This document shows, one piece after another, positions 54,750-63,506 of a stretch of DNA of 64,000 bases. The notes under the pieces were generated by a model, which worked only from the letters and a program-made list of their open reading frames with translations, had not been told where the DNA came from and did no database searches. Position 1 is the stretch's first letter. Each line of letters starts with the position of its first letter. This stretch comes from Cupriavidus taiwanensis LMG 19424. GTDB lineage: Bacteria; Pseudomonadota; Gammaproteobacteria; Burkholderiales; Burkholderiaceae. The stretch lies in contig NC_010528.1 of NCBI RefSeq assembly GCF_000069785.1, positions 1,922,001 through 1,986,000 of the forward strand, read 5' to 3'. The position numbers and the translations under genes are program-made.

Positions 54750-55541
54750 ATGCAATCCCTGAACAAGCTCTCTAATACGGCGCTGCGTCCCGTGCGCGGC
54801 GTGCTGACCGACATCGACGGCACCCTGACCACCGACGGGCGGTTGCCGGCCTCGACCTACCTGGCTCTGGATGGCCTGCGCAGGGCCGGCCTGCATGTGA
54901 TCCCGGTGACCGGACGCTGCATCGCCTGGGCCGAGATCCTGACGCGGCTGTGGCCGGTCGATGCCATCATCGGCGAAAACGGCGCGTTCTACTCGCACCT
55001 GCACCACGGCCGGCTGCAGACCCGCTTCCTCGACGACGCCGCCACGCGCGCGCGCAACCTCGAGCGCATCCACGCACTGGGCGAGCGCATTCTGCACGAG
55101 GTGCCCGGCTGCGCGCTGGCCTCGGACCAGGCCTGGCATGCCGCCGACCTGGCCATCGACCATGCCGAAGACGTGGTGCCGCTGCCCGAGGAGGCCGTCG
55201 CGCGTATTGCCGCACTGATGCGCGAGGCCGGCATGACCGCCACCGTCAGTTCGATTCATGTCAACGGCTGGTTCGGCCAGCATGACAAGCTGTCGATGAG
55301 CAAGCTGTGCGTGGCCGAGCTGCTGGGCGAGGACCTGGATGCGCGGCGCGACCAGTGGCTGTTTATCGGGGATTCGGCCAACGATGCCAGCATGTTTGCG
55401 CATTTCCCGCTGTCTGTCGGCGTGGCCAATGTGCGGGAGATCCTGCCGCAGTTGCCCGTGCCGCCGGCTTACATCACGGCTGCCGCTGGCGGCGAGGGTT
55501 TTGCGGAGATGGCGCAACGGCTGATTGCAGCGCGCGGCTGA
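54750..55541 (+). CDS. HAD superfamily phosphatase, subfamily IIB (Cof/SPP-like)
   Basis: A 263-residue hydrolase with the phosphoryl-accepting motif LTDIDGTLTTDG (Asp21 nucleophile, Asp23 acid/base), VIPVTGRCIAWAEI as motif II, and FIGDSANDASMFAHF as motif IV. The cap between about 85 and 190 is of the type found in sugar-phosphate phosphatases. Substrate unknown. The ATG at 54750 is only 9 nt after a TACAAT -10-like hexamer, so the mRNA may be leaderless. Confidence 0.85.
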   Translation: MQSLNKLSNTALRPVRGVLTDIDGTLTTDGRLPASTYLALDGLRRAGLHVIPVTGRCIAWAEILTRLWPVDAIIGENGAFYSHLHHGRLQTRFLDDAATRARNLERIHALGERILHEVPGCALASDQAWHAADLAIDHAEDVVPLPEEAVARIAALMREAGMTATVSSIHVNGWFGQHDKLSMSKLCVAELLGEDLDARRDQWLFIGDSANDASMFAHFPLSVGVANVREILPQLPVPPAYITAAAGGEGFAEMAQRLIAARG

Positions 55542-55552
55542 GCCCGCCCGAA

Positions 55553-55590
55553 AGAAAAAACCGGCCGAGGTATCCCCGGCCGGTTTTTTT
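55553..55590. terminator. Bidirectional terminator between the HAD gene and ntrC
   Basis: AAAACCGGCCG (55557-55567) pairs with CGGCCGGTTTT (55577-55587) across nine bases, with A/T runs on both sides. Serves both converging genes. Confidence 0.88.
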
Positions 55591-55612
55591 CTTGCGCGCA
55601 ACCAGTGCCGGC

Positions 55613-57172
55613 TCAGTCGAAGCCGAGCTCCTGCAGCTTGCGCGTGATGGTATTGCGTCCGATCCCGAGCCGGGTCGCGGCTTCGACGCGGCGCCCGCGG
55701 GTGACGCCCAGCGCGGCCTCCAGCACCGCCTTTTCGAACCGGCGCGTCAGCAGGTCCATCACTTCGGGCTGGCCGGCCTCCAGCATGGCGCGCGCCTCGC
55801 CGGCAAGCAGGCTTTCCCATCCGGCGGCCGCCGGTGCCGGTGCCGGAACCTGGACCACGGATGCGGCCGGTGCGGCCCGCACCGCCGTGGCCGTGTCGGC
55901 CTCGGCCACCGGCACCGCAAACCCGCCATAGTCGGCCAGATCCTGGGCGCCGTCATACTCGGCCGCGCGCAGGTCGGGCGCTCGCTCCGGCCGCGGCGCA
56001 TTGACCGGCTCGCTGGTGCCAGCCTCCAGCATTTCGCGCGGCAGGTCCTTGACCTCGATGGTCTGCGCCGGCGCCATCACCGTGAGCCAGTTGCACAGGT
56101 TTTCCAGCTGGCGCACGTTGCCGGGGAAAGGCAGCGTGCTGACGTAGGCCAGCGCCTCGTCCGACATGCGCTTGGGTTCGACGCCAAGCTCCTTGGCGCT
56201 CTTCTGCAGGAAATGGCGCGCCAGCAGCGTGATGTCCTCCGGGCGCTCGCGCAGCGGCGGCAGGCGCAGCCGGATCACGTTCAGGCGGTGGAACAAGTCC
56301 TCGCGGAACAGGCCTTCCTTGACGCGAAGCTCCAGGTTCTGGTGCGTGGCGGCGATGACCCGCACATTGGCGCGCAACGGGTTGTGCCCGCCGACGCGAT
56401 AGAAGTTGCCATCGGACAGCACGCGCAACAGCCGCGTTTGCAAGTCGAACGGCATGTCGCCGATTTCGTCGAGGAACAGCGTGCCGCCCTCGGCCTGCTC
56501 GAAGCGGCCGCGGCGCATGGTCTGCGCGCCGGTGAAGGCGCCGCGCTCGTGGCCGAACAGTTCGGACTCGAGCAGGTCCTTGGGAATGGCCGCGGTATTG
56601 AGCGCGATGAACGGGCCGTTGGCGCGCGGGCTGTGCTTGTGCAGCGCGCGCGCGACCAGTTCCTTGCCGGTGCCCGACTCGCCGGTGATCATCACCGTCA
56701 CGTTGGATTGCGACAGCCGGCCGATGGCGCGGAACACGTCCTGCATCGCCGGCGCCTGGCCGAGGATCTCGGGCGCGTCGACCAGGCGGTCGTCCATTTC
56801 TTCTTCGCGCAGGCTTTCTTCGAGCGCGCGGCGAATCAGCTCGACCGCCTTGTCGACATCGAACGGCTTGGCCAGGTATTCAAAGGCGCCACCCTGGAAC
56901 GCCGCCACCGCGCTGTCCAGGTCGGAGTACGCCGTCATCACGATGACCGGCAGGCCCGGATGCCGCGCCTTGATGGCCTGCAGCAGGTCCAGGCCGGAAC
57001 CGCCGGGCATGCGGATATCCGATATCAGCACCTGCGGCTGGTCTTCCTCGAGCGCGGCCAGCGCGTCCCGCACATTGGTGAAGCTGCGCGAGAGCAGGCT
57101 TTCACGGGCGAGGGCCTTTTCCAGGACCCAGCGGATTGATTGATCGTCGTCGACTATCCAGATCGGCTTCAT
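55613..57172 (-). CDS. ntrC: Nitrogen response regulator NtrC (sigma-54 activator)
   Basis: Two-component response regulator and enhancer-binding protein, 519 residues. Receiver domain with phospho-acceptor Asp52 (LISDIRMPG), AAA+ domain with Walker A GESGTGKE, the sigma-54-contact motif ESELFGHERGAFTGA, and a C-terminal Fis-type helix (LEAALGVTRGRRVEAATRLG). An Ala/Pro-rich linker before the Fis domain is longer than in E. coli (469 residues). The likely partner NtrB is 85 bp upstream. Confidence 0.96.
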   Translation of the reverse strand: MKPIWIVDDDQSIRWVLEKALARESLLSRSFTNVRDALAALEEDQPQVLISDIRMPGGSGLDLLQAIKARHPGLPVIVMTAYSDLDSAVAAFQGGAFEYLAKPFDVDKAVELIRRALEESLREEEMDDRLVDAPEILGQAPAMQDVFRAIGRLSQSNVTVMITGESGTGKELVARALHKHSPRANGPFIALNTAAIPKDLLESELFGHERGAFTGAQTMRRGRFEQAEGGTLFLDEIGDMPFDLQTRLLRVLSDGNFYRVGGHNPLRANVRVIAATHQNLELRVKEGLFREDLFHRLNVIRLRLPPLRERPEDITLLARHFLQKSAKELGVEPKRMSDEALAYVSTLPFPGNVRQLENLCNWLTVMAPAQTIEVKDLPREMLEAGTSEPVNAPRPERAPDLRAAEYDGAQDLADYGGFAVPVAEADTATAVRAAPAASVVQVPAPAPAAAGWESLLAGEARAMLEAGQPEVMDLLTRRFEKAVLEAALGVTRGRRVEAATRLGIGRNTITRKLQELGFD

Positions 57173-57257
57173 GTGCGTCGCTTGTCTGCTCGGTGTCAGT
57201 TGGTCTTCCGCATGCCCTGGCCACGTCGGTGCACGCGCTTGCGGACGCCGGCAAAGG

Positions 57258-58436
57258 CTAGTGCAGCGGCAGCAGGATACGGAAGTCGGTACAGCCCGGC
57301 CTGCTCTCGCATTCGATCAAGCCCTCGTGCTGCTGCACGAAGGTTTGAGCGAGTGTGAGACCCAGTCCGCTGCCGCCATCCCTGCCCGATACCAGCGGAT
57401 AGAAGATGCGTTCGCGGATGTCTTCGGGGATGCCCGGGCCGTTGTCGATCACATGCAAGTCCAATGCCAGCTTGAACAGGCGCTTGGCGATCGTGACCTG
57501 CCGCGCGATGCGCGTGCGCAGCACGATCTGCGCATCGCCGCGTGCGATGCGGTCGGCCAGCGCCTGCGCCGCGTTGTGGACGATGTTGAGCACCGCCTGG
57601 ATCAGCTGCTCCATGTCGCCACGCAGCTCGGGCAGGCTGGCGTCGTAGTCGCGCACGATCTCCAGCCCGTTGGGAAACTCGGCCAGCACCACCGAGCGCA
57701 CGCGCTCGAGCACCTCGTGGATATTCAGGCTCGATACGATATGCGGATGCCGGTGCGGCTCCAGCAGCCGGTCGACCAGCGTCTGCAGCCGGTCCGACTC
57801 CTTGATGATGACCTGCGTGTACTCGCGCAGCGAGCGCTCGGGCAGCTCGAACTCCAGCAGCTGCGCCGCGCCGCGGATGCCGCCCAGCGGGTTCTTGATC
57901 TCGTGGGCAAGGTTGCGGATCAGCTCCTTGTTGGCCGAGGTCAGGTCGAGGATGCGCTCTTCGCGGTCGCTGCGCACCTTCTGCTCGTTGGGCAGGATCT
58001 CGACCACCACGGTGTCGCTGACCGCCTCGAGCGCGGCGATCACCACGTGCACGTGGATGGGATCCTGCAGCGGCGGATGCAGGATCAGGTCCTGCCGGCG
58101 CACGTCGAACTGCCGCGTCACCACCGTGTCGAGCATGTTGTGCAGCTCATCGGATTTGCCGAACAGGTCGGGCAGCGTCAGTTCGACCATGCCCTTGCGC
58201 GACACGCCGAAGGTGGCCTCGGCGGCCGGATTCGCGTACACCACGCGCAGCCCCGGCTGGCGTACCAGCAGCACCGGATTGGCGACCACGTCGAGGCCGG
58301 CATGGAACGCCGCCGCGCCGATGCTCAGCACGCGCGCGCCGGCTTCGGGCGGCGCCGGCTCCGCCGCGGACGGCTCGGCCCGCGCCCCATCGGCACTGCC
58401 GGCCTTGCGTGACACTCCGCGAATCAGGCGACGCAT
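57258..58436 (-). CDS. ntrB: Nitrogen sensor histidine kinase NtrB
   Basis: Cytoplasmic PAS-containing kinase, 392 residues, which phosphorylates NtrC when nitrogen is short. The PAS domain (about 40-150; QPGLRVVYANPAAEATFGVS), the H-box NLAHEIKNPLGGIRGAAQL, the N-box (VLNIVHNAAQAL) and DNGPGIPEDIRERIFYPLVS with GSGLGLTLAQ are all in place. Located between the small periplasmic protein gene and ntrC. Confidence 0.95.
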   Translation of the reverse strand: MRRLIRGVSRKAGSADGARAEPSAAEPAPPEAGARVLSIGAAAFHAGLDVVANPVLLVRQPGLRVVYANPAAEATFGVSRKGMVELTLPDLFGKSDELHNMLDTVVTRQFDVRRQDLILHPPLQDPIHVHVVIAALEAVSDTVVVEILPNEQKVRSDREERILDLTSANKELIRNLAHEIKNPLGGIRGAAQLLEFELPERSLREYTQVIIKESDRLQTLVDRLLEPHRHPHIVSSLNIHEVLERVRSVVLAEFPNGLEIVRDYDASLPELRGDMEQLIQAVLNIVHNAAQALADRIARGDAQIVLRTRIARQVTIAKRLFKLALDLHVIDNGPGIPEDIRERIFYPLVSGRDGGSGLGLTLAQTFVQQHEGLIECESRPGCTDFRILLPLH

Positions 58437-58440
58437 AAGA

Positions 58441-58980
58441 CTAGTCCTTCAGGTTGCCGAGCTCGCGCCGCAATGATGCCGCGTTGGCCTCGCTGCGGGC
58501 GATGTCGTCGCGCAGCGCCGCGGTGCGGTCGAGGTATTTCTGGTAATTGCGCTCGTTGCCCTGGCGCTCCGGCTGGCCGTTGTTGTATTCGGCACGCAGC
58601 GCCTGAAGCTTGGCCTCCTCGGCCTGCAGTTCCTGCGTCAGCACGGTCCGGCGCTCGCTGTCGCGGCTTCTCTGCGTGGCGCTGTCCACGCGCGGGAAAC
58701 TGGTGCTGCCGGTGGTGGCGGCGCTGCTGCCGGCACTCCTGGACGGAGCGGCGACGCGCCCGCCCGGCACCGTCACGACTTCAGGCAGGTTCAGCTTCTT
58801 GCAGCCCTTGCCGGCGTTGCCGTTGCGGTATTCCGGCACGCCATTGGGCCCGGTGCAGACATAGACATCCGAAGACTGCGCCAGGGACGGCCCCGCCCAC
58901 GCGCCCAGTGTCAGTGCCAGCGCCGCAGCGCTCACCAGAACGGGGAATCGGCGTTGGCTTTGGTGCACGAAACGGGGCAT
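58441..58980 (-). CDS. Small secreted protein with coiled coil (DUF4124-like)
   Basis: The start at 58980 gives 179 residues with a signal peptide ending ...GAWAGPSLAQ, then SSDVYVCTGPNGVPEYRNGN resembling the DUF4124 beta motif, and a Glu/Arg/Gln-rich coiled coil (about 105-178). A start at 59025 is also possible but would put 15 polar residues before the signal. Periplasmic role unknown. It lies 4 bp before ntrB and after glnA, so the gene is in the Ntr unit. Confidence 0.75.
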   Translation of the reverse strand: MPRFVHQSQRRFPVLVSAAALALTLGAWAGPSLAQSSDVYVCTGPNGVPEYRNGNAGKGCKKLNLPEVVTVPGGRVAAPSRSAGSSAATTGSTSFPRVDSATQRSRDSERRTVLTQELQAEEAKLQALRAEYNNGQPERQGNERNYQKYLDRTAALRDDIARSEANAASLRRELGNLKD

Positions 58981-59170
58981 GGCGGGTGTCCGGCAGGCCG
59001 TGCGGGAAGAAGCATCCATGGGCATGGCGTCAGGTTAGAACAGGGAGGGATCGAGACAGGATCGGATTCCCCATTCTAGCGAGCAAAGCAAAAAGGGACA
59101 GCCGAAGCCGCCCCCTTGTGGTGCAACTGTTGCCCGGTCACAACCTGCGTCATGGCCGGGCGCGGGCTGC

Positions 59171-60586
59171 TTACAGCGAGTAGTACATCTCGAACTCGAC
59201 CGGGTGCGTGGTCATGCGGAAACGCGTGACTTCTTCCATCTTCAGTTCGATGTAGGCATCGATCATCGAGTTCGAGAACACGCCGCCACGGGTCAGGAAC
59301 TCGCGGTCGTTGTCCAGGTACTCGAGTGCCTGGTCCAGGCTCGAGCACACGGTCGGGATCTTTGCGTCTTCTTCCGGCGGCAGGTCGTACAGGTTCTTGT
59401 CGGCGGCTTCGCCCGGGTGGATCTTGTTCATCACGCCGTCCAGGCCGGCCATCAGCAGTGCCGAGAAGCCCAGGTACGGGTTCATCAGCGGATCCGGGAA
59501 GCGGGTCTCGATGCGGCGGCCCTTCGGGTTGGCCACATACGGGATGCGGATCGAAGCCGAACGGTTGCGGGCCGAGTAGGCCAGCTTGACCGGAGCCTCG
59601 AAGCCCGGCACCAGGCGCTTGTACGAGTTCGTGCCCGGGTTGGTGATGGCGTTCAGCGCACGGGCGTGCTTGATGATGCCGCCGATGTAGTACAGCGCGA
59701 ATTCCGACAGGCCGGCGTAGCCGTTGCCCGCGAACAGGTTCTGGCCGTCCTTCCACACCGACTGGTGCACGTGCATGCCCGAGCCGTTGTCGCCGACGAC
59801 CGGCTTCGGCATGAAGGTGGCGGTCTTGCCGTAGGTGTGCGCGACGTTCTGGATCACGTACTTCTGCAGCTGGGTCCAGTCGGCGCGCTGCACCAGCGTG
59901 CTGAACTTGGTGCCGATTTCGTTCTGGCCCTGGCCAGCCACTTCGTGGTGGTGGACTTCAACGGGGATGCCCAGCGATTCCAGGATCAGGCACATTTCCG
60001 AACGCATGTCCTGGAAGGTGTCGATCGGGGCAACCGGGAAATAGCCGCCCTTCTTGCCCGGACGGTGGCCGGCGTTGCCGTGCTCGAATTCCTTGCCCGA
60101 CGACCACGGGGCTTCTTCGGAATGGATCTTCACGAAGCAGCCTTGCATGTCGACGTTCCAGGTCACGCCGTCGAAGATGAAGAACTCGGGCTCCGGACCG
60201 AAGAAGGCGGTGTCGCCCAGGCCGGTGCTCTTCAGGTAGGCTTCGGCGCGCTTGGCGATCGAACGCGGGTCGCGGTCATAGCCCTTGCCGTCCGACGGCT
60301 CGATCACGTCGCACGACAGCACCAGCGTCGGCTCTTCATAGAACGGGTCGATGTGGGCCGTGTTCGAATCCGGCATCAGCAGCATGTCGGAAGCTTCGAT
60401 ACCCTTCCAGCCGGCGATCGACGAGCCGTCGAAAGCGTGGCCGCTCTCGAACTTGTCTTCATCGAAGTGCGACACGGGCACGGACACGTGTTGCTCCTTG
60501 CCTTTGGTATCGGTGAAGCGGAAATCGACGAACTTGACGTCGTTTTCCTTCACCAGCTTCATCACGTCTGCAACGCTGTGGGCCAT
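59171..60586 (-). CDS. glnA: Glutamine synthetase type I
   Basis: Central ammonia-assimilating enzyme, 471 residues. [40 protein letters not shown] (metal and substrate Glu), [10 protein letters not shown] and [12 protein letters not shown] (phosphate Arg) are all typical. NLYDLPPE contains Tyr400, the adenylylation site, so GlnE-type control should apply. AGGAGA precedes the ATG at 60586. The promoter has sigma-54 and NtrC sites. Confidence 0.97.
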   Translation of the reverse strand: MAHSVADVMKLVKENDVKFVDFRFTDTKGKEQHVSVPVSHFDEDKFESGHAFDGSSIAGWKGIEASDMLLMPDSNTAHIDPFYEEPTLVLSCDVIEPSDGKGYDRDPRSIAKRAEAYLKSTGLGDTAFFGPEPEFFIFDGVTWNVDMQGCFVKIHSEEAPWSSGKEFEHGNAGHRPGKKGGYFPVAPIDTFQDMRSEMCLILESLGIPVEVHHHEVAGQGQNEIGTKFSTLVQRADWTQLQKYVIQNVAHTYGKTATFMPKPVVGDNGSGMHVHQSVWKDGQNLFAGNGYAGLSEFALYYIGGIIKHARALNAITNPGTNSYKRLVPGFEAPVKLAYSARNRSASIRIPYVANPKGRRIETRFPDPLMNPYLGFSALLMAGLDGVMNKIHPGEAADKNLYDLPPEEDAKIPTVCSSLDQALEYLDNDREFLTRGGVFSNSMIDAYIELKMEEVTRFRMTTHPVEFEMYYSL

Positions 60587-60706
60587 GCCAATCTCCTGGG
60601 TATTCGGCAAATGTCTGTGAAAGCCAATTCTTGGGACTGTCGCCAGCGGCGCCGCTGCATCGTTGCCGCGCCTGACTGGCCTCGCCGCGAAAGGACGACG
60701 GATGTT

Positions 60707-60723
60707 AGCAGAAAGCGTGCCAA
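60707..60723 (-). promoter_or_regulatory. Sigma-54 promoter of glnA
   Basis: TTGGCAC-GCTTT-CTGCT on the minus strand has the -24 GG and -12 GC at exact spacing (consensus TGGCAC-N5-TTGCA/T). The predicted start is about 12 bp on, near 60695, some 110 bp before glnA. Confidence 0.85.
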
Positions 60724-60874
60724 TCAAACGCCCCTTGCGACGACGGGCCCGAAAATTGTGCAACTCCGGCGAATCGCGCACCATGCCGGCCGGCAACGAA
60801 AACGCGTTGCCCGTCGCCGAACTGCCATGTGGCGCCTCCGCGACACCAGCCAGCCTTCTGGCCTGTCTCAGGAA

Positions 60875-60889
60875 ACACCATCATGGTGC
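60875..60889. promoter_or_regulatory. NtrC-type enhancer site 2 (glnA)
   Basis: ACAC-CATCATG-GTGC matches GCAC-N7-GTGC at seven of eight positions. Its centre is 30 bp from site 1, about three helical turns, as in the paired E. coli glnA enhancer sites. Confidence 0.7.
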
Positions 60890-60904
60890 AAACATCAAGA
60901 GGCC

Positions 60905-60919
60905 GCACCGCATTAGTGC
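60905..60919. promoter_or_regulatory. NtrC-type enhancer site 1 (glnA)
   Basis: GCAC-CGCATTA-GTGC is an exact GCAC-N7-GTGC NtrC site. It lies about 200 bp upstream of the sigma-54 promoter, a normal enhancer distance. A weaker related sequence starts at 60924. Confidence 0.82.
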
Positions 60920-61070
60920 GCTCGCACCAAAATCGGTCCGATTCCGCCCTTTGACGGCGCCTGCCTGACCTGCCAGGCTCGCGCATCCACCGCCCCGCAA
61001 CCGCGGCGCTATAGAATAACGGGTTGCGGCCCCCGCGCCACGAATTCCACCCATTCAATTTGTCACGCCG

Positions 61071-61535
61071 ATGACCACCCGAGACGATCTCCTCCAGGCC
61101 GCCCACCAGCGCCAGGAACAAAACCAGTTGCCGTACTTCGGCGCGCTGACGCCGCAGGAAGCCTACGCCCTGCTGCAGAACGACCCTGCCGCCGTGCTGG
61201 TGGACGTGCGCACGCAGGCCGAACTGGACTGGGTTGGCGGCGTCGACGTGCCGGATGCCCAGTTCGCCCATGTCGAATGGATGTCCTACCCGGGCGGCGC
61301 GCAGAACGCGCGCTTTATCGAGGAACTGCGCGCGCGCGTGCCGTCCGACGTGCCGGTGCTGTTCCTGTGCCGCAGCGCGGCGCGCTCCAAGCACGCGGCG
61401 CGGGTGGCCACCGAGGCCGGCTACCGCTTCGCCATGGACGTGCTCGAGGGCTTTGAAGGCAACCGCGACGATCATCACCACCGCAAGACCGTCGAGGGCT
61501 GGTGCGTGCGCGGCCTGCCCTGGCATGGCGCCTGA
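61071..61535 (+). CDS. Rhodanese-like sulfurtransferase
   Basis: Single-domain rhodanese of 154 residues. The active-site loop is CRSAARS with Cys100, preceded by VLVDVRTQAELDWVGGVDVP, the CH2A-like region. It should carry a persulfide, but the acceptor is unknown. It stands alone, divergent from glnA, which makes the 484-bp gap a two-way regulatory region. Confidence 0.9.
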   Translation: MTTRDDLLQAAHQRQEQNQLPYFGALTPQEAYALLQNDPAAVLVDVRTQAELDWVGGVDVPDAQFAHVEWMSYPGGAQNARFIEELRARVPSDVPVLFLCRSAARSKHAARVATEAGYRFAMDVLEGFEGNRDDHHHRKTVEGWCVRGLPWHGA

Positions 61536-61556
61536 TTCCGCCGGTAGCTGAATGCA

Positions 61557-61587
61557 AAGGGGCAGCCAAGGCTGCCCCTTCTCTTTT
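61557..61587 (+). terminator. Terminator after the rhodanese gene
   Basis: AAGGGGCAGCC (61557-61567) pairs with GGCTGCCCCTT (61570-61580), followed by TCTCTTTT. It may also stop minus-strand transcripts from the CinA-like gene, since A residues lie on the other side. Confidence 0.8.
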
Positions 61588-61602
61588 GCCCGGCGGCAAC
61601 GC

Positions 61603-62427
61603 CTACGCCTGTGCCGCCTGGCGCGCCGGCTGTTCCACGGTCTCGAAGCCCATCGACTGCACGCCCGCCAGCAGCATGGCATAGGCCGGGCCCACCAGTT
61701 CCGCCGGGCCCTTGACGCCCAGGTCGATATGGCGGCGTGCGAAGCGGTCGCCGCGCTGCACGTCGCCGACCGACGGCAGGCTGAACACGCGGATGCCAGG
61801 ATGCGCCGCCTCGACCTTCTCCATCAGCGGGGTCAGCGTCGACTCCGGCGCCTCGAACACGTAGAAGGCCCGCTCCTGCTGCGACGCCTGGTGGAACAGG
61901 TGCGCATAGTCGTGGTCCAGCACCCACTCCATCATCGGCCACGCCATCACCGGGAAGCCGGGCATGAAATGATGGTGGCCGACCGAGAAGCCGGGGATGC
62001 GGTTATAGCTGTTGGGGATGATGCGCGCGCCTTCGGGAAACTCGCCCATCTTGAAGCGGTGCTGGTTCTCCGGCAGGGTCAGGTCGCCCTTGACCGGGTC
62101 GCCGCCGGCAGTCTCGGCAATACGCAGCGCGATCAGCTCGCGCGCCTCGGGATGCAGCACCAGCGGCACGCCCAGCGCCGCCGCCGCGCACTGGCGCGTG
62201 TGGTCGTCCGGCGTGGCGCCGATGCCGCCGGTACAGAACACCACGTCAGGACCGGCCAGCGTGCGGCGCAGCGTGGCGGTGATGCGCGCGCGGTCGTCGC
62301 CGACGTACTCGGCCCAGTCCAGCGCCAGGCCGCGTGCGCCCAGCAGTTCGATGGTGCGGCGCAGGTGCTTGTCTTCACGCCGCCCGGACAGAATCTCGTC
62401 GCCAATGACGATCAGGCCGAAACCCAT
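61603..62427 (-). CDS. CinA/MoaB-type molybdopterin-binding domain protein (COG1058)
   Basis: A 274-residue protein consisting of the N-terminal CinA domain only, without the C-terminal nicotinamide-deamidase domain. GLIVIGDEILSGRREDKH and VVFCTGGIGATPDDHTRQ are the MoaB-fold signatures. In other bacteria this domain hydrolyses ADP-ribose or binds pterin. Function of stand-alone forms is not well defined. It stops 75 bp from the rhodanese gene, convergent with it. Confidence 0.87.
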   Translation of the reverse strand: MGFGLIVIGDEILSGRREDKHLRRTIELLGARGLALDWAEYVGDDRARITATLRRTLAGPDVVFCTGGIGATPDDHTRQCAAAALGVPLVLHPEARELIALRIAETAGGDPVKGDLTLPENQHRFKMGEFPEGARIIPNSYNRIPGFSVGHHHFMPGFPVMAWPMMEWVLDHDYAHLFHQASQQERAFYVFEAPESTLTPLMEKVEAAHPGIRVFSLPSVGDVQRGDRFARRHIDLGVKGPAELVGPAYAMLLAGVQSMGFETVEQPARQAAQA

Positions 62428-62439
62428 ATTGCCCTCGCT

Positions 62440-63327
62440 TCAGGAATTTTCGATGCGGCGCACGTCGTGCGGCGCCAGGTCAATCACGTCGCCGCCCGAC
62501 GGCGGGGCGGCAGGCGGCCGGGCCGGCACGGCGGCGCGTTCGGCCCGCAGCTGCGCCAGCGCGCGCAGGCAGAAATGGCCGAACCACAGCGCCGAGAAAA
62601 TAAAGATCAGCACATAGAGCCAGAGCGTGCCGGCGAGCACGAACGGAAACAGGAAGATCACCGCCGCCGACGACACCCACAGCAGCGTCGGCGCCGAGCC
62701 CAGCAGCCCCACGGCCACCCCGATGACCAGCAGCGGCGTGCGATGGCGCCGCACCAGGGCCTTGCGCTCTTCGGCGCTGGCGTGGTCGGCCAGCGCGTCA
62801 TACGTCATGACGCGGTAGGTCAGCCAGCCCCACAGCACCGGCGGAATCAGCGCAAAGAACGGCGGGATCAGCCACAGCGGCAGCGTTACCAGCACCAGCG
62901 CCAGGAACACCGCGGTACTGCCGAGCGAATGGAACACGCTGCCCAGCACGCTGCCGCCATGGGACTTGGCCAGGTCCGGGTAGCTGCGCTCCAGGTGGCG
63001 CACCACCGCCGGCACGGAGAACACGCCGATGAACATCAGCATCGAGGCGATCACCAGCGGGATCGCCAGCGCGGCGACGAACAGCGGCGCCACGACCGAG
63101 CGCAACGATTGCAGCCCGAACCAGTCGAGCGCGCTGTAGATCCAGCTGGTCAGGACCGAGGTTTCGAGGAAGCTGCGCGTGGCGCCCATGATGGGATCCC
63201 AGCCCCACCAGAGCAGGCCGCCCCACAGCAGCGTGGCCAGGACGAAAGGCAGCACGGTCAGCATCAGCATGCGGGGATGCAGCTGGCTGACCAGCGCGCG
63301 GCCAAACGAGCGGAAGATATCGTTCAT
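62440..63327 (-). CDS. EI24/CysZ-like membrane protein
   Basis: A 295-residue protein with about six hydrophobic segments. PDLAKSHGGSVLGSVFHSL and VLWGWLTYRVMTYDALADHA are typical of the EI24 family, which includes the sulfate permease CysZ. Sulfate uptake is possible but not shown; the C-terminus has a Pro/Ala-rich tail absent from E. coli CysZ. It ends 12 bp before the CinA-like gene, so they form an operon. Confidence 0.85.
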   Translation of the reverse strand: MNDIFRSFGRALVSQLHPRMLMLTVLPFVLATLLWGGLLWWGWDPIMGATRSFLETSVLTSWIYSALDWFGLQSLRSVVAPLFVAALAIPLVIASMLMFIGVFSVPAVVRHLERSYPDLAKSHGGSVLGSVFHSLGSTAVFLALVLVTLPLWLIPPFFALIPPVLWGWLTYRVMTYDALADHASAEERKALVRRHRTPLLVIGVAVGLLGSAPTLLWVSSAAVIFLFPFVLAGTLWLYVLIFIFSALWFGHFCLRALAQLRAERAAVPARPPAAPPSGGDVIDLAPHDVRRIENS

Positions 63328-63506
63328 GCAGTCGAAGGCAAGACAGGAAATCGCGGGGAGCCGGCCTGGTCAGCGGGGTGACGGGCCGGCGGCAACCCGG
63401 AACACTAGCATACGACACTTGCCGCCATGGCGCGGCGGCGTCCGCCGCCGCTGGAGGATGGCCTCGAATGCGCCGCCAGCGCCGCTGTGCGCAGCGCTTG
63501 CGGCGT

